Shown piece by piece: positions 9,553-17,379 of a stretch of DNA of 64,000 bases. The stretch covers positions 5,828,001 to 5,892,000 of the forward strand of contig NC_012491.1 in NCBI RefSeq assembly GCF_000010165.1. The letters are read 5' to 3'. Made by a program: the position numbers and the translations under genes. Source of the stretch: Brevibacillus brevis NBRC 100599 (GTDB lineage Bacteria; Bacillota; Bacilli; Brevibacillales; Brevibacillaceae). The notes below the pieces were generated by a model. The model was not told the origin of the DNA. It made no database searches and worked only from the letters and a program-made list of their open reading frames with translations. Each line of letters opens with the position of its first letter. Position 1 is the stretch's first letter.

Positions 9553-9566
9553 TACTTGCATGCAGT
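9537..9566. promoter_or_regulatory. Perfect inverted repeat, likely TetR operator
   Basis: Ten-base arms ACTGCATGCA and TGCATGCAGT separated by ten bases. It covers the -35 box and part of the spacer, the position expected for a repressor that blocks RNA polymerase. Confidence 0.7.
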
Positions 9567-9594
9567 TTGAAATGTTAATTTTTCCTTGTCACCC

Positions 9595-10323
9595 TTATCG
9601 TTGTGTCAGCGTCTTAACCTGGGAGCTTTGGTCTTGCTTGCATTCTGTGCTGTATTCAACCAGGTCAATTTCGCAGTCTGGCCCAATCTCGACCTTGTTG
9701 CCGCGAACGACCTTGGCCTTTGTGTTTTCCAGGTAGATTTCGTCTCCTTCAATCGTCTCTACAGTCAAGGTATTATTGAGAAAATGCTTCAACAGCTTGC
9801 CCAAAGTGCTATTGCCTGTTCGGCGCACCTCGATGTACTCTCCGCCTATTTCTTTTGCCTCGCAGCTACCATGCAGTATGACCTCGATTCGCCCCGCATT
9901 CAGCAGTCCTCCGATACTAAACGCACCGTTTGCCCGGAACACTTCTGCTTCGCAATCCCCTGCGGTTTTCAATGATCCGTGAACCTTTACATCCTCTCCT
10001 GCCATATTGCCCTGTACCTTGACATTGCCACCGACTTTTAGACTCGTAAAGTTCAAATCGTCCGCAACATCAAGCTGACCGTATACAGACAATGTATCCA
10101 TCTTCACTTTGCCTTTTATCGATGCGTTGCCTTCTACTCTTGCCGAAGAGCCAATGAGATCTCCCGTGATACTGACATGTCCCGCACAATGAAGCGACTC
10201 GCACTCTACGTCGCCATTAATCTTGCCGTAACCTTGCACATCTACTTTGTTGTATACACCACCCGTAGCATTCACTGCCCCATGAAAGATCAAATCTAGC
10301 TTGTTCTTATTCTCGTTCTGCAT
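9595..10323 (-). CDS. Polymer-forming cytoskeletal (bactofilin) protein
   Basis: A 242-residue bactofilin-like protein made largely of a right-handed beta-solenoid with repeating G-x-hydrophobic units (VDVQGYGKINGDVECESLHC and on). Bactofilins polymerise without nucleotide and scaffold cell-wall or membrane proteins; in Bacillus the yhbE/yhbF pair beside yhbD is needed for flagellar assembly. Here only one bactofilin follows yhbD. ATG at 10323 with GGGGGA upstream; the gene lies 14 bases behind yhbD in one operon. Confidence 0.85.
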   Translation of the reverse strand: MQNENKNKLDLIFHGAVNATGGVYNKVDVQGYGKINGDVECESLHCAGHVSITGDLIGSSARVEGNASIKGKVKMDTLSVYGQLDVADDLNFTSLKVGGNVKVQGNMAGEDVKVHGSLKTAGDCEAEVFRANGAFSIGGLLNAGRIEVILHGSCEAKEIGGEYIEVRRTGNSTLGKLLKHFLNNTLTVETIEGDEIYLENTKAKVVRGNKVEIGPDCEIDLVEYSTECKQDQSSQVKTLTQR

Positions 10324-10337
10324 GGTATGGTCTCCCC

Positions 10338-10961
10338 CTATAAATATTTTCCTTTTAATTCTTCGATGCAATTGGCTAGATCGAGCCGCTTCACTACCTT
10401 TACACCGCTATCAAAATACATTTCGGTAGAGCTAGACACCAACACGAACGTGGAAATCCCCATCTTGCGCATAAAGATCAGCTCACAAGGCTTCCCTTCG
10501 AATTTGGGATAGTGGCTAGCCAGTACCTGCAACAATCCGCCGCCTTCATCTACACTCAAGTCTCCTGCGGCCAAAAGCTTTTCTAACACATAGGCGTATA
10601 ATGCCTGCTGGAAGGTAAAGGTCCGTAAGCTCCCGAGAAAAACGTTAAACACTTCTAGAGAAGTAGTCGAAACAATGTTTCGTGCCAATAATTCCTCTGC
10701 TGTCAACGAGGTTCCACTCATACTTGGTGAAAACATGTCCGCCAATTCATCCAGCGACAGGTCGTCTTTCATGTTCAGGATCTTGTCGATTCGAGCCAAA
10801 ATCTGTTCCCGTGGGAAAAAGGTTTCTTGCCCTGTAAAAGTGGCTCGACGAATGAACCATTCCTCTGGAATCAAGTTCTTTCGTTTCCAACGGTACAATT
10901 GTCCGTACGAAATGCCGGTAAGCTCCAGCAGGTCCTTCTTCGAGATTACATTTGCGTCCAA
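10338..10961 (-). CDS. yhbD: YhbD family MerR-like DNA-binding protein
   Basis: A 207-residue homolog of Bacillus YhbD. The N-terminal 70 residues form a MerR-type winged helix (LLELTGISYGQLYRWKRKNL, then FFPREQILARIDKI). The start is TTG at 10961, six bases after GGAGGTG; the longer ATG frame to 10982 would put that ribosome site inside the gene. A palindrome in an 18-base promoter spacer lies just upstream, fitting MerR-like autoregulation. It is co-transcribed with the bactofilin gene, so it may control cytoskeletal or motility functions. Confidence 0.85.
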   Translation of the reverse strand: MDANVISKKDLLELTGISYGQLYRWKRKNLIPEEWFIRRATFTGQETFFPREQILARIDKILNMKDDLSLDELADMFSPSMSGTSLTAEELLARNIVSTTSLEVFNVFLGSLRTFTFQQALYAYVLEKLLAAGDLSVDEGGGLLQVLASHYPKFEGKPCELIFMRKMGISTFVLVSSSTEMYFDSGVKVVKRLDLANCIEELKGKYL

Positions 10962-10980
10962 GTGAAGCACCTCCGAAAAC

Positions 10981-11010
10981 AATGTAACATAACACTGTTA
11001 CGTTATTCAA
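10981..11010 (-). promoter_or_regulatory. yhbD promoter with palindrome in an extended spacer
   Basis: Minus-strand TTGAAT and TACATT separated by 18 bases. The inverted repeat GTAACA/TGTTAC (10984-11001, six-base centre) fills the spacer. MerR regulators usually bind palindromes in overlong spacers. Confidence 0.45.
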
Positions 11011-11100
11011 CTGCAGATTGTTTGACACTCGATTGATTGTCACAAAATCCCATCAGCTGGATCAAATAAATGATTTGAATGCAGAAAGGAAAAAGGACAT

Positions 11101-12114
11101 ATGAAAAAACAAGCACTAGCTGTGACAAGTATGATTGCCTTGCTGTTATCCGTAGCATCTCCGTTTACAAACACACAGACACCAGCATACGCAGCTGGTC
11201 AGGCGCCAGCAGTAAAGCCAGAAATGATGACCCTCGCCCAGCTTGACAAAAATGTCGTAGAGACGGCTAGACAAGCGATGCAAAAGCAGGCGGGCGATGT
11301 GCCGATCGAACTGGACGAGATCAGGGGAGAAACGGCAAATTCCTGGGTGATTACGGCAAAAAACAACAGAGGTGAGGTGCTCGTTACCAAGCAGGAGGGA
11401 AAGGTTGTATCTGTAAACGTAAAATTAAAACTTAGCGAAGTGGCAGCTGATTTGCAGAATACTGTTACGAGCACGTTAAAAGGAATGGATAATCAGCATG
11501 CCTTTACGATTGATAGGGTAGAACGGATCAACTGGGAAAAACAAAACATTTGGCTGTTCAAAGGGCAACATGCATCGGTCAGCATTGACGCTGCAACCGG
11601 GAAGGTCAATGCTGCGAAATTGCATTATACAAACGAGCAAATAAACCCCAAAGTGATCGATACAGCCCAAAAGGCGCTGAAGTCTCTTTCCAACGATAAA
11701 GCATCGGCGCTGCTCCCTGAGGTAACACTGGTGAAAGAATCGAAAGAACGCTTGGATCAAGTATGGGCTTTCATGGATACCGAAGGGAAATACAGTATCG
11801 TCATAGGGGAGAAAACAGGGAAAGTGGTGGCAGCTACCCTGATCAGCGAGTTCATAAATGAGAACTATACCGCAGACGAAGATATTCCCAAGGTGTTTGC
11901 CAAACCATTCTTTACAAAAGAAAAGGCGATTGCTGCTGCCAACCCGATGATGAAAAAGGTTTTTAACCTCGATCTGACCGGATACAATGTTTCGTCCAAA
12001 TATAACGTATATACGTTTACGAAAAAGGGGAAACCGACTGTTACGGCATCGATCAACCACAAAGGAGTCTTCCATGATTTCGTCGTTTCGCCTGAAAACG
12101 GCTTGATCAACTAG
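11101..12114 (+). CDS. Secreted PepSY-like protein
   Basis: A 337-residue exported protein: signal peptide with cleavage near AYAA (residues 1-32), then at least three PepSY-like alpha-beta repeats, each ending in a strand such as VSIDAATGKVNAA or YSIVIGEKTGKVVAA. PepSY domains commonly inhibit or chaperone extracellular peptidases. Start ATG preceded by AAAGGAAAAAGG. It is a single-gene unit, transcribed away from yhbD and ended by a hairpin at 12146. No specific peptidase partner is visible nearby. Confidence 0.75.
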   Translation: MKKQALAVTSMIALLLSVASPFTNTQTPAYAAGQAPAVKPEMMTLAQLDKNVVETARQAMQKQAGDVPIELDEIRGETANSWVITAKNNRGEVLVTKQEGKVVSVNVKLKLSEVAADLQNTVTSTLKGMDNQHAFTIDRVERINWEKQNIWLFKGQHASVSIDAATGKVNAAKLHYTNEQINPKVIDTAQKALKSLSNDKASALLPEVTLVKESKERLDQVWAFMDTEGKYSIVIGEKTGKVVAATLISEFINENYTADEDIPKVFAKPFFTKEKAIAAANPMMKKVFNLDLTGYNVSSKYNVYTFTKKGKPTVTASINHKGVFHDFVVSPENGLIN

Positions 12115-12145
12115 GGCACAATCCACCTTTACCAAATACACCAAT

Positions 12146-12174
12146 GAAACCACCTTTCTATTAAAGGTGGTTTC
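12146..12174. terminator. Hairpin between convergent genes
   Basis: Perfect 12-base arms GAAACCACCTTT and AAAGGTGGTTTC around a five-base loop, between the PepSY-like gene and the end of the pseudouridine synthase gene. The U tract is poor on both strands, so it may act as a weak terminator or mRNA end protector. Confidence 0.6.
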
Positions 12175-12190
12175 AGCTTCTTGGCCGTTC

Positions 12191-13123
12191 TTATCTAAAC
12201 TCTGCTTGCATCAAGCGTTTCATATCCGATGGTATCGGTGCCTCGACTACAATCTCTTTTTCGAGAAGCGGATGTAAAAAGGATAATTTCGAAGCATGCA
12301 GAGCCTGTCGGCGTAACAAGCCTCTCGCTCCCCCGTACATCGTATCACCAGCAAGCGGGTGTCCAATGTGGGCAAAGTGAACGCGAATTTGATGGGTACG
12401 ACCCGTTTCCAGCCAGACGCGAGCGAGCGTCATTTCCTCAGAGGTCTGTTGTACCTCGTAATGCGTGATGGCAGGATCGCCACTCTCCACGACACGGCGT
12501 TTCGTCGGATGACGCGCATCTCGGCCGATTGGCGCATCGATCGTTCCCGCTCCCTCTGACAACACGCCACTGGCAACCGCAAGATACTCGCGATGAATGC
12601 CTCCTTCGCGCAGCAGCCTGTCAGCCAATTGATGACCATAGCTGCTTTTGGCTACGAGAATAGCTCCTGATGTATCTTTATCTAGCCGATGCACAGGATG
12701 TACGCTCGTCTGCTCACCACGTGCCGCCAGTACGGCAGCGAGTGCATGTACCAATGTGTCGGTCTCCTGTTTAATCGGGTGCACCATCATACCTGCCGGT
12801 TTGTTTGCAATTAAGAGATGATCGTCTTCGTACAAAATGTCGATGGACGGCATTGGTGTGTTCGGCCCCTCGGGCTTCGTATCATGCTGGGGCTGCCTAG
12901 GCACTTGCTCTTGTCTCTCAATGACACGAACAGCGATTGTATCTCCTGCTTTTACTTGTCTTTGCAGGAATGGCTGCTTGCGATTGAGCAAAATTCCTTT
13001 GCTTCTCGTCAGCCGCTGCATCATACGACCCGACACGTTGAGCTTTTGCCGGACGATTTGTTCCACGTTCATTCCCGTGTCTTGTTCACTGACGGTGTAT
13101 TCGATCCAATCTTTGCGGCTCAC
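12191..13123 (-). CDS. RluA family RNA pseudouridine synthase
   Basis: A 310-residue enzyme that isomerises uridine to pseudouridine in rRNA or tRNA. The catalytic motif HRLDKDTSG is intact, with its Asp as nucleophile, followed by GRTHQIRVH. The N-terminal ~90 residues look like a degenerate S4-type RNA-binding segment. The start is GTG at 13123, seven bases after GAGGG; the open frame extends further but without a ribosome site. The exact target base cannot be told (RluD/YlyB/YjbO-like). Confidence 0.88.
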   Translation of the reverse strand: MSRKDWIEYTVSEQDTGMNVEQIVRQKLNVSGRMMQRLTRSKGILLNRKQPFLQRQVKAGDTIAVRVIERQEQVPRQPQHDTKPEGPNTPMPSIDILYEDDHLLIANKPAGMMVHPIKQETDTLVHALAAVLAARGEQTSVHPVHRLDKDTSGAILVAKSSYGHQLADRLLREGGIHREYLAVASGVLSEGAGTIDAPIGRDARHPTKRRVVESGDPAITHYEVQQTSEEMTLARVWLETGRTHQIRVHFAHIGHPLAGDTMYGGARGLLRRQALHASKLSFLHPLLEKEIVVEAPIPSDMKRLMQAEFR

Positions 13124-13400
13124 GTCTAATCCCTCTGTTCCATGCTTTTTTCTTATTGTAACAAAAGGATGCCTGAGATGCTCGTTTGTAGTCGTCCAAC
13201 GTTTGTGGTTGGGGAAGCCCTGCCACATGTCTTCCAGTCGCCTGTATCCTCTCTTCGTTCGGGCGGTCTCCTTCCAGACATGTGACAGTGCTTGCGGACT
13301 GCTTGTGATTACTTCGTGCTTTTAGAGCGGTTTGGTTGTTATTCGACGAGGTTTAAATGATAAAAAACAGAACTTTCGAGAAGTAGGCAAAAGCCCCGTA

Positions 13401-13601
13401 GGAAGAAGCGCATTTCCAGTCCAAGCGCCTCTGGAGCCCAACCCAGCTCCGGAATAAATGGCGGGGGTTTTCAGCTTCATTTATGAAACCCTTCCTCGAA
13501 ACTTCTACGTTTGAAGCGCTCCCGCCAATTATTCCGGAGCGAACAGTCAATCCCCCTTGCGGGGCGTAGGCCGAAGCGTAGACTGGAAATGCGCTTCTTC
13601 C
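13401..13601 (-). repeat. 200-base structured palindromic element, copy 1
   Basis: Perfect 21-base terminal arms (13401-13421 against 13581-13601) enclose a second 19-base inverted pair with one mismatch (13447-13465 against 13521-13539) and a small hairpin near 13465-13490. On the minus strand, a GC hairpin CCCC..GGGGG is followed by ATTGACTGTTCG (13540-13556). The same core and layout recur at 34939-35134 with different arms. No coding potential. The rest of the 13124-13669 gap, apart from the ampS terminator, shows nothing I can interpret. Confidence 0.7.
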
Positions 13602-13617
13602 CTCACCGATAGCTACG

Positions 13618-13657
13618 TTTAAAAAACAAAAAAGCCACCATGTTCAGCATGATGGCT
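13618..13657 (-). terminator. Terminator of the aminopeptidase gene
   Basis: Minus-strand hairpin AGCCATCATG/CATGGTGGCT with one mismatch and a run of T residues, 12 bases after the aminopeptidase stop codon. Confidence 0.85.
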
Positions 13658-13669
13658 CCGTTGTACCAA

Positions 13670-14782
13670 TTACCCTTTTAAGTTTTCCGGATTGAGTCCT
13701 TGCAGCTCCGGCAAAACGAACAAACCGTCTTTGCGAATCATCACATCATCAAACCAGATTTCTCCGCCGCCGTACTCAGGACGCTGGATATTTACCATAT
13801 CCCAGTGGATTTGGCTGCGGTTGCCGTTATCTGCGTTGTCGTATGCACGGCCTGGTGTGAAGTGGAAGCTGCCGGCAATTTTCTCATCGAACAAGATATC
13901 ATTCATTGGGTGCAGGATGTACGGGTGTACGCCAATCGCGAATTCCCCAATGAAGCGCGCTCCTTCGTCTGTATCGAAAATTTCGTTGAGTCTCTTGGTA
14001 TTGTTAGAAGTCGCCTCGACAATTTTTCCGTCCACAAACTTCAGACACACGTTTTCAAATTTCGTGCCCATGTAGCTTGTTGCTGTGTTGTACGTAATGG
14101 TTCCATTCACGGAATCACGCACAGGAGCTGTAAAAATCTCACCGTCTGGAATATTGCGCAGCCCTGAGCAGATGACACTCGGAATGTCCTTGATCGAGAA
14201 TTGAAGATCCGTCCCTGGTCCCACGAGACGCACTTTGTCTGTACGATCCATCAATTGCTGCAAAGGCAAAAAGGCTTCGTGCATCTTTTTATAGTCAACA
14301 GAGCATACGTCAAAATAGAAGTCTTCAAAAGCAACAGTAGACATGTTGGCATTTTGCGCCAAGCCCGTAGTCGGGTAGTTGAGCAGTGTCCAGCGTACAT
14401 TGTTGGTCAGGTAGTCATGCAATTCTTGCATCACACTCTGATGCGCACGACGACGCTCTACGGGAACATCGGCCATCTCACTGTCGTTGGACGGACCATT
14501 AATGACGATATATGTATCCAAATCTTTGTACATTGGCTCTTCCCATTTCGCCAAATGAGTCGCACGCTCTGCACTTGCACCGAGCATCAGCTCACGTTGG
14601 ATAGACGGGTCAATAATCCGTACGAACGGATAGGCACCCAAGTCGTATGCCTGCTTAACCAATTCTTTCGCCAAGGCGTGACCCTCGCCACGAACTTCAA
14701 TCAACAAGCTTTCTTTTTCCTTCAGGCGTACAGAATGGCTCAGCAAATTTGTAGCCAACTTGACGATGCGTGTATCCAGCAT
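13670..14782 (-). CDS. M29 family aminopeptidase (AmpS/PepS type)
   Basis: A 370-residue metallo-aminopeptidase of the thermophilic aminopeptidase family, usually about 370-415 residues and active as a dimer with two cobalt or zinc ions. Family hallmarks include VRLVGPGTDLQFSIKD-like central strand, GEIFTAPVRDSVNGT (a metal-binding Glu), and C-terminal GNRSQIHWDMVN with the His-Asp ligand pair. It trims N-terminal residues from peptides in the cytoplasm. ATG start preceded by GGGGGA; own promoter at 14830. Confidence 0.9.
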   Translation of the reverse strand: MLDTRIVKLATNLLSHSVRLKEKESLLIEVRGEGHALAKELVKQAYDLGAYPFVRIIDPSIQRELMLGASAERATHLAKWEEPMYKDLDTYIVINGPSNDSEMADVPVERRRAHQSVMQELHDYLTNNVRWTLLNYPTTGLAQNANMSTVAFEDFYFDVCSVDYKKMHEAFLPLQQLMDRTDKVRLVGPGTDLQFSIKDIPSVICSGLRNIPDGEIFTAPVRDSVNGTITYNTATSYMGTKFENVCLKFVDGKIVEATSNNTKRLNEIFDTDEGARFIGEFAIGVHPYILHPMNDILFDEKIAGSFHFTPGRAYDNADNGNRSQIHWDMVNIQRPEYGGGEIWFDDVMIRKDGLFVLPELQGLNPENLKG

Positions 14783-14829
14783 GCGATATCCCCCACATTC
14801 CTAGCATGATTTGATTAGTGTTAAAAAAT

Positions 14830-14858
14830 ATTTTACCGAATGGAAGCCCCTTTTTCAA
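14830..14858 (-). promoter_or_regulatory. Promoter of the aminopeptidase gene
   Basis: Minus-strand TTGAAA, 17-base spacer, TAAAAT, 48 bases before the start codon; five of six matches in each box. Confidence 0.6.
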
Positions 14859-14903
14859 TTATCGATGTTCTTGGTACTATTCGAAAAAAACCAAAAAATT
14901 ATC

Positions 14904-14933
14904 TTGCATAAATTCGACTCTTTCGAGTATTCT
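14904..14933 (+). promoter_or_regulatory. Promoter of a long structured leader or small RNA
   Basis: TTGCAT, 18-base spacer, TATTCT. It would start a transcript near 14940 that covers the structured segment before the MFS gene. Confidence 0.45.
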
Positions 14934-14939
14934 AATCAA

Positions 14940-15165
14940 CAAGAGTTTACCTATGTAAAAAATTTGAAAGACGGGAGTGCTGAGTTCATGGTGTGTTCTG
15001 TAGTTATCTTCGCTTAGGTGGGGCCTCTCTTAAGGGGCACTGCCTCTTACAACCCTATCAAAAGCTAGAAGCTGCAGGATGCCTGAACCGCTTCCGTCTT
15101 TTTCCCGATATGAATTGCGGGCCATGTTCTTGGGTGAACAGTCGGTTTACTGTACCTAAAATTAA
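14940..15165 (+). ncRNA. Unidentified structured transcript upstream of an MFS gene
   Basis: A non-coding stretch rich in local hairpins: GCCTCT/AGGGGC (near 15026-15041), GGCA-CTGC against GCAG-GA-TGCC, CCCG/CGGG near 15103-15123, TGTTC/GAACA (15126-15141) and ACAGT/ACTGT. The beginning, CTTCGCTTAGGTGGGGC, resembles the start of a magnesium M-box aptamer and GGATGC recurs later, but other M-box core elements are absent. A 6S RNA or a leader of the downstream transporter is also possible. I cannot name it. Bases 15166-15351 show only the ribosome site of the next gene. Confidence 0.4.
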
Positions 15166-15351
15166 AGGTATATAACCGTCTCTCTTTTGTCCCCCTTTGA
15201 ACTGGTTATTTCCCGCCACCCTTGTATCGTTTGATAAAGCGCAAGCGGAAGAGCATTGTCTCTACCCCGTTTGTGCTTTTTTACGTGGAATTTTTCCAAG
15301 AAGAGAATCGAGGTCAAGGCACCTGCCGAAATGAATGGAGGAATTCGTGTC

Positions 15352-16599
15352 ATGATTTGGCGTTCGTGGGATCTTAACTTGAAGGTACGTCTCTTTGGTG
15401 AATTGATTACGCACACCTTCTTTTGGATGTACTTTCCGTTTATGGCGATTTATTTTAGTGATACGTTTGGAAAGGATGTAGCGGGTCTTCTCTTGATGGT
15501 ACCACCGCTGCTCGGGATGCTGTCCAACCTGTTTGGCGGATATTTGGCTGACCGGGTAGGGCGCAGATTCACCATGCTGCTCTCGCTCTGTACATCGACG
15601 GTGATGTTCGCATTGTTTGCGTTCTCACCGTCTCCCTGGATCGACTACATTGCCTTCATCGGGATCGGGATCGCTGGGGCTCTCTACTGGCCTGCCAGCT
15701 CCGCCATGGTGGCTGATTTGACCACAGAAGACGATCGCAGAATTGTATTTGCCACCTTTTACACAGCGATGAACATCGGGGTGGTCGCTGGTCCCGTATT
15801 GGGTTCTGTCTTTTTTGTCCATTATCGCCCGCAGCTGTTGATGTTCTGTACCCTCGTTGAACTGCTTTTTGCGATTACCGTCTTTTTCCTGATCAAAGAA
15901 ACGCTGCCTGAACACGTCCGTCAGGAGAAGGCAAAGGAGCGTTTTTCCCTGATTCAGCAATTCCAGAGTTACGCCATTATTTTCCGAGACAAAGCTTTTG
16001 CCCTGTACATTGGCGCAGGGATTTTGATCGCCATTGGATTCATGCAATTGGATATTTACATGGCGTTGTATGTGAAAGAGCATGTCATGCAACAAGCATT
16101 ATTTTCTTGGGGCAATTGGACTTATTCTGTCGGGGGAACCAGCGCATTCGGCTGGCTCATGGCCTTAAATGGTTTTTTGGTGGTTCTGTTTACACTGCCA
16201 GTTACACGCTGGTTCGAAAATTGGAGTGATCGCAACAGCCTCGTCATCTCCTCCATCTTATTCGGTGTCGGTCTGTTCTTGATGGCCTTTACGACGAATA
16301 TTTGGCTCCTGTTCGGCTGTATGGCGATTTTGACATTCGGCGAGCTGATGCGTACACCAGTCGCCCAGAGCTTTATCAGTAAATACTCGCCTGAGGATGC
16401 ACGTGGTCAGTACATGGGAGCTTCTTCGCTCCAGTTCTCGATTGGTCGCTTTATCGCTCCGCTTACGATCGGTCTATCTCAATGGCTCGCTCCTGTTGGC
16501 GTATTCAGTGTCGTCCTGGGCTTAACCCTAGTCAGTGCTTATCTGTATATTATTTTGTTCCGCATGATCGGTGCCGAAGAAGCTAGCAAAAGTAGCTAG
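15352..16599 (+). CDS. MFS transporter, likely multidrug exporter
   Basis: A 415-residue twelve-span major facilitator. The signature between spans 2 and 3 reads GGYLADRVGRRFTMLLS and a later half motif is present. It resembles proton-coupled drug exporters of Bacillus (YttB/YfkF type) more than sugar importers, but substrate is inferred. Start ATG at 15352 ten bases after GGAGG; an upstream in-frame extension lacks a ribosome site. A ~400-base structured leader precedes it, so control at the RNA level is possible. Confidence 0.87.
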   Translation: MIWRSWDLNLKVRLFGELITHTFFWMYFPFMAIYFSDTFGKDVAGLLLMVPPLLGMLSNLFGGYLADRVGRRFTMLLSLCTSTVMFALFAFSPSPWIDYIAFIGIGIAGALYWPASSAMVADLTTEDDRRIVFATFYTAMNIGVVAGPVLGSVFFVHYRPQLLMFCTLVELLFAITVFFLIKETLPEHVRQEKAKERFSLIQQFQSYAIIFRDKAFALYIGAGILIAIGFMQLDIYMALYVKEHVMQQALFSWGNWTYSVGGTSAFGWLMALNGFLVVLFTLPVTRWFENWSDRNSLVISSILFGVGLFLMAFTTNIWLLFGCMAILTFGELMRTPVAQSFISKYSPEDARGQYMGASSLQFSIGRFIAPLTIGLSQWLAPVGVFSVVLGLTLVSAYLYIILFRMIGAEEASKSS

Positions 16600-16677
16600 A
16601 GTAGAGCATGTCCGTTCTACCAAATTCCCTCCTCTCATATAAATGAAGCATAGATAGCTTGACCAGGAGGGGATCGT

Positions 16678-17325
16678 ATGAACCAGCCGAATGCCTTTGC
16701 TACCTTTAAAGAACACCGAGGAGTCGTCTACCGAACTTCTACCTATCTTCAATGGGGACCGAATTCAGAGGGTCATCATTCTCTTGGGAGCTGTCTCTTA
16801 CTGAATCCTGGTAGTGCCAAGCTTTTTCGTGAAAGACCTGCATCCAACCATAGCATCATGGGTCAAACCACACTCGATCCCACCATGCGACAATTGATCC
16901 GACTGGTGGAGGCGTTTTACGGAAAACGGGCATTGGTAGGCAGATTCCATATTTACAACCTGTTTTCCGTACAAAATGCTGCTGCCGTAAGTGCTATCTC
17001 TCATTTTGAACAACTCATCGATGAGAAAGAGACAACGCTCGAGGCTCAGCTCGTATCTACGCAAGAACTGCAAAAGCATCCGTGGCTCCTGATCGGTTGG
17101 GGGCTTTCCCATCACCATTCGTGGCAGCATCTTTCTTCCCTCAAGAAACAGTGGAAACAACGGATCGCAGCAGCAGGGATACCGACTTTTGGCAAGCCCT
17201 GCCCGAAAGGAATGGATTACTACCATCCGAGTCCCCCTCTACATGCGACGAAGGAAAAGATCGTGGAGGAGCTGGTGGAGATCTATCGGAAAACGATTGG
17301 ACGAAAGTCTGCCCATCCGCTTTAG
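16678..17325 (+). CDS. DUF1643-like protein
   Basis: A 215-residue cytoplasmic protein with features of DUF1643: CLLLNPGSA near residue 40, then a DPTMRQLIRLVEAFYG stretch and a strand ending IYNLFSVQNAA. The function of the family is unknown. ATG start after AGGAGGGGATCGT. It stands alone between the MFS exporter and a bidirectional terminator. The assignment rests on these motifs only. Confidence 0.6.
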   Translation: MNQPNAFATFKEHRGVVYRTSTYLQWGPNSEGHHSLGSCLLLNPGSAKLFRERPASNHSIMGQTTLDPTMRQLIRLVEAFYGKRALVGRFHIYNLFSVQNAAAVSAISHFEQLIDEKETTLEAQLVSTQELQKHPWLLIGWGLSHHHSWQHLSSLKKQWKQRIAAAGIPTFGKPCPKGMDYYHPSPPLHATKEKIVEELVEIYRKTIGRKSAHPL

Positions 17326-17330
17326 ACAAA

Positions 17331-17372
17331 AAAAGAGTCTGTCTTCCCTCCAAACGGGAAACAGACTCTTTT
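17331..17372. terminator. Bidirectional terminator
   Basis: AAAAGAGTCTGT and ACAGACTCTTTT arms with inner TTCCC/GGGAA stem, U-tracts on both strands, between two convergent genes. Confidence 0.9.
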
Positions 17373-17379
17373 CCATTCA

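Noticed and set aside
10962..10982. Longer ATG start for yhbD
   Set aside because: It would place the best ribosome site (GGAGGTG) within the coding sequence; TTG 10961 has ideal spacing.
14990..15090. M-box magnesium riboswitch as a firm call
   Set aside because: Only the first strand and one later hexamer agree; the conserved middle domain and 3' strand are absent, so it is kept as unidentified structured RNA.
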